Shown here: one piece after another, positions 61,988 to 64,000 of the stretch
Layout of the letters: the number at the start of each line of letters is the position of its first letter
Position numbering within the stretch: the stretch's first letter is position 1
Source of the DNA: G963676095 sp963676095
Lineage (GTDB): Bacteria; Bacteroidota; Bacteroidia; Bacteroidales; Prolixibacteraceae
Assembly (NCBI GenBank): GCA_963676095.1
Contig: OY781040.1
Coordinates: 6,944,001-7,008,000 of the forward strand
Length of the DNA: 64,000 bases
Direction of reading: 5' to 3'
The notes under the pieces: generated by a model
Told to the model about the DNA's origin: nothing
Seen by the model: the letters and a program-made list of their open reading frames with translations, nothing else
Databases searched by the model: none
Made by a program: the position numbers and the translations under genes

Positions 61988-62083
61988 CTGATTATGAGTT
62001 ATTGTTTTTGTTAAAATTCTTTGGCAAAGCATATAAATCCAAGGATTTTATTTTATTTTGCCGTGTAATAAAACGACAAAATT

Positions 62084-64000
62084 ATTAAAAAAACATTCAA
62101 GATATTACTTTGGTTCTGGGGAGTACTCCTGGTATTGTTTTTCGTTCTTTATCTGACGTTACAACTAAGCTTTGTTCAGACATTTATTGTCAGACAGGTA
62201 ACCAATCAATTATCCGAAAAAATGCATGCCCGCGTCAGCGTGGGTAAAGTAAACATCTTTTTTTTCAATAAAATTATCCTGAAAGATGTGCTGATCGAAG
62301 ATCAAAAAGCTGATACCCTTCTTAACGTAGAAAAGTTGGTTGCATCTGTTGAAAAGTTCAGCATCAAAAAAAGAAAGTTGAAGTTATCGTCAGTTTCATT
62401 GCAAAAAACAAAAATATATGTTTCGCTTGATGAGAACCGGCTTCCCAATTACAAGTTTTTGCTCGATGCATTTCGAGGTCAGGAGAATGAGGCAGGAGCA
62501 GACAATTCAAGCTGGGATATATCGTGCCGTGATTTTCTTTTTGAAGAAACACGCCTGGGGTACTCGTACTTTCAAAAAGACGAAGTACATCTCATCGACC
62601 TTTACAACATTCATCTCGATGTGACCCATATGGCCATGAACAATGACTCTATTTCTTTTCGTATCAATCAGTTAAGTTTTGACGACAATAAATTTTTTCA
62701 TCTTAAAGACCTAAGTTGCAATTTCATATCGTACCAGCATGTTATAAAACTTAACGACTTGATTTTGAATACACCTCTTTCCAAAATTTCAGGTGCAGAT
62801 GTGACAATTGACCAGACAGGGATGGAAAAAGTAAAGGATCCATCAGTCACAATGGTTGATATTGATATGAAAGGATCATCCGTAAACCTTCAGGACATTG
62901 CCCAGTTTGTTCCATCCTTGAGAGGAATGGACTCTCAGGCCACCCTTTCGGGGCATATTTTTGGAACTATTGCTGACCTTAAAGGAAGAGACCTTTCACT
63001 AGGGCTAGGTGACCATACCAGATTAACCTTCGATTTTTATATAAACGGGCTCCCTGATTTTGAAAAAGCCTACATTAATCTTGACTTAAAAAATTCGACA
63101 ATCGACTTTAAGGATATCGCAAAAGTCAGGCTTCCGGAAAGTTTAAAAAAACAAAATCCGGATATTCCATCCCTTCTTTTTGATGCTGGTGTGATCAGTT
63201 ATGACGGAAACTTTACAGGGTTTCTCAGCAATTTTGTGGCCTACGGAAACGTACGGTCGAACTTCGGACGACTAAAGATGGATCTTTCATTTGTCCCCTC
63301 AGGCGAAGACCTGCTGGATATTGACGGTCACCTGAAAACAGTTAATTTCAAGTTAGGTAAATTTATAAAATCTGGCGATCTGGGGGCTATCACTTTCAAT
63401 GGACAGGTAAACGGGAGTTATGAAAAACAACATAAGCTGTTTCGTGCTACGACTACAGGAGTTATCGACAGTGTGTTTTACAGTTCATACAGATACAAAA
63501 ACATCAAATTGGACGGACAGTTCCAGGATAAAAAATTTGACGGATCATTCAGTATCAAGGATAAAAATCTGGAGGGCCATTTTGATGGAAAAGTTGATTT
63601 CAACCCGAATATTCCTGTATTTGATTTCGATCTTTTGCTTGAGAAAGCCAACCTTGTTGCCTTACACGTTGATAAACTGCATAAAAAGTCAGACCTTGCT
63701 TTTGATCTTAAGGCTAATTTCACCGGGAACAACATTGACAACATTAATGGAAGTATCTGGTTCGATGATGGTTTCTATGCCAACGAGAATGACTCTATAG
63801 CACTGAAAAGCCTGACGCTAAATACCTATAATGACAGTGTAAGACACCTGATGCTCCAGTCCGATTACCTGGATGCAAAAATAAATGGAACTTATTCACT
63901 AAGCACATTAAAACAAAGTTTTAAAAACCTTGTAACCAATTATATACCTGAATCGGGATGGAAATATACGAAACACCCGGACCTCAACAGGTTTACGCTG
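62084..64000 (+). CDS. TamB/AsmA-like translocation or lipid-transport protein, 3' end beyond the window
   Basis: The frame runs open to the window's end (more than 635 codons). An N-terminal membrane anchor (TFKILLWFWGVLLVLFFVLY) is followed by RQVTNQLSEKMHARVSVGKV and repeated beta-strand units, including ILKDVLIEDQKADTLLNVEK, DVTIDQTGMEKVKDPSVTMV and GKFIKSGDLGAITFNGQVNG, the pattern of the large beta-taco proteins TamB/YicH/AsmA, which move lipids or assist outer-membrane insertion. No ATG, GTG or TTG precedes the anchor: codons run AAC GAC AAA ATT ATT AAA AAA ACA TTC. ATT at 62081 or 62084 is the likely initiator; the first ATG (62222) would remove the anchor. Confidence 0.8.
   Translation, partial: MKKTFKILLWFWGVLLVLFFVLYLTLQLSFVQTFIVRQVTNQLSEKMHARVSVGKVNIFFFNKIILKDVLIEDQKADTLLNVEKLVASVEKFSIKKRKLKLSSVSLQKTKIYVSLDENRLPNYKFLLDAFRGQENEAGADNSSWDISCRDFLFEETRLGYSYFQKDEVHLIDLYNIHLDVTHMAMNNDSISFRINQLSFDDNKFFHLKDLSCNFISYQHVIKLNDLILNTPLSKISGADVTIDQTGMEKVKDPSVTMVDIDMKGSSVNLQDIAQFVPSLRGMDSQATLSGHIFGTIADLKGRDLSLGLGDHTRLTFDFYINGLPDFEKAYINLDLKNSTIDFKDIAKVRLPESLKKQNPDIPSLLFDAGVISYDGNFTGFLSNFVAYGNVRSNFGRLKMDLSFVPSGEDLLDIDGHLKTVNFKLGKFIKSGDLGAITFNGQVNGSYEKQHKLFRATTTGVIDSVFYSSYRYKNIKLDGQFQDKKFDGSFSIKDKNLEGHFDGKVDFNPNIPVFDFDLLLEKANLVALHVDKLHKKSDLAFDLKANFTGNNIDNINGSIWFDDGFYANENDSIALKSLTLNTYNDSVRHLMLQSDYLDAKINGTYSLSTLKQSFKNLVTNYIPESGWKYTKHPDLNRFTL

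Overview
The window reads as chromosomal DNA of a Bacteroidota bacterium, probably Bacteroidales or Marinilabiliales. Supporting signs are low-to-moderate G+C, no obvious Shine-Dalgarno sequences, several -7 boxes of the Bacteroidetes type TAnnTTTG close to start codons, and typical families (DUF5686 outer-membrane protein, periplasmic M16 and M1 peptidases, GH20 hexosaminidase, SdpR/SdpI pair, CarboxypepD_reg-like and Kelch lipoproteins). Species assignment is inference.

Bases 1-20,950 are accessory. They hold a truncated GNAT gene, an AraC plus Bcr/CflA efflux pair, a membrane histidine kinase, a decayed fragment of an AlbA_2/RecG-like ATPase, a DJ-1/PfpI plus ABM-monooxygenase pair, an unrecognised two-gene module (345-aa soluble protein plus 120-aa membrane protein) behind a structured leader, AraC and SLC13 genes, an M1 peptidase, a GH20 lipoprotein, an ArsR/SdpI cassette with a perfect operator palindrome, a MutS-like ATPase, an esterase and a compact minus-strand group (GNAT, Crp/Fnr, membrane protein, hotdog thioesterase, alpha/alpha-toroid protein).

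Bases 20,950-25,040 are an insertion hot spot. A complete IS630 element splits a small exported-protein gene at a TA site. Just upstream on the same strand, a complete IS4-family element splits a cold-shock gene after its second codon, with a 10-bp target duplication. In both cases removing the element and one target copy rejoins the reading frame. The IS630 host also carries a nonsense codon and a frameshift. A long perfect hairpin and a tRNA-Arg(TCT) follow. A truncated second IS630 copy lies at about 28.3 kb, abutting a 93-bp direct repeat with 120-bp period that resembles repeats at 54.3-54.7 kb.

From about 25 kb the content is mostly housekeeping: MFS transporter, PhnP-like hydrolase, RsmI-like methyltransferase, a YciB-like/NUDIX fusion, NrnA-like phosphoesterase, NDK, RecF with a DUF721 protein, TPR membrane protein, lumazine synthase, sugar nucleotidyltransferase, two Spy-like periplasmic proteins, M16 protease, HAD and NlpC/P60 enzymes, a 7TM-HD phosphohydrolase, the histidine-degradation pair hutI-ftcD, a DUF5686 protein, ferredoxin, Kelch lipoprotein, U32 peptidase, PmoA-like protein, Gfo/Idh oxidoreductase, cytidylate-kinase-like protein, the rpsF-rpsR-rplI operon, a beta-PGM-like HAD, LrgA/LrgB, a CobW GTPase, tsaD and the start of a TamB-like protein. 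That last frame has no ATG/GTG/TTG before its membrane anchor. Assignments come from reading motifs; no database search was run.
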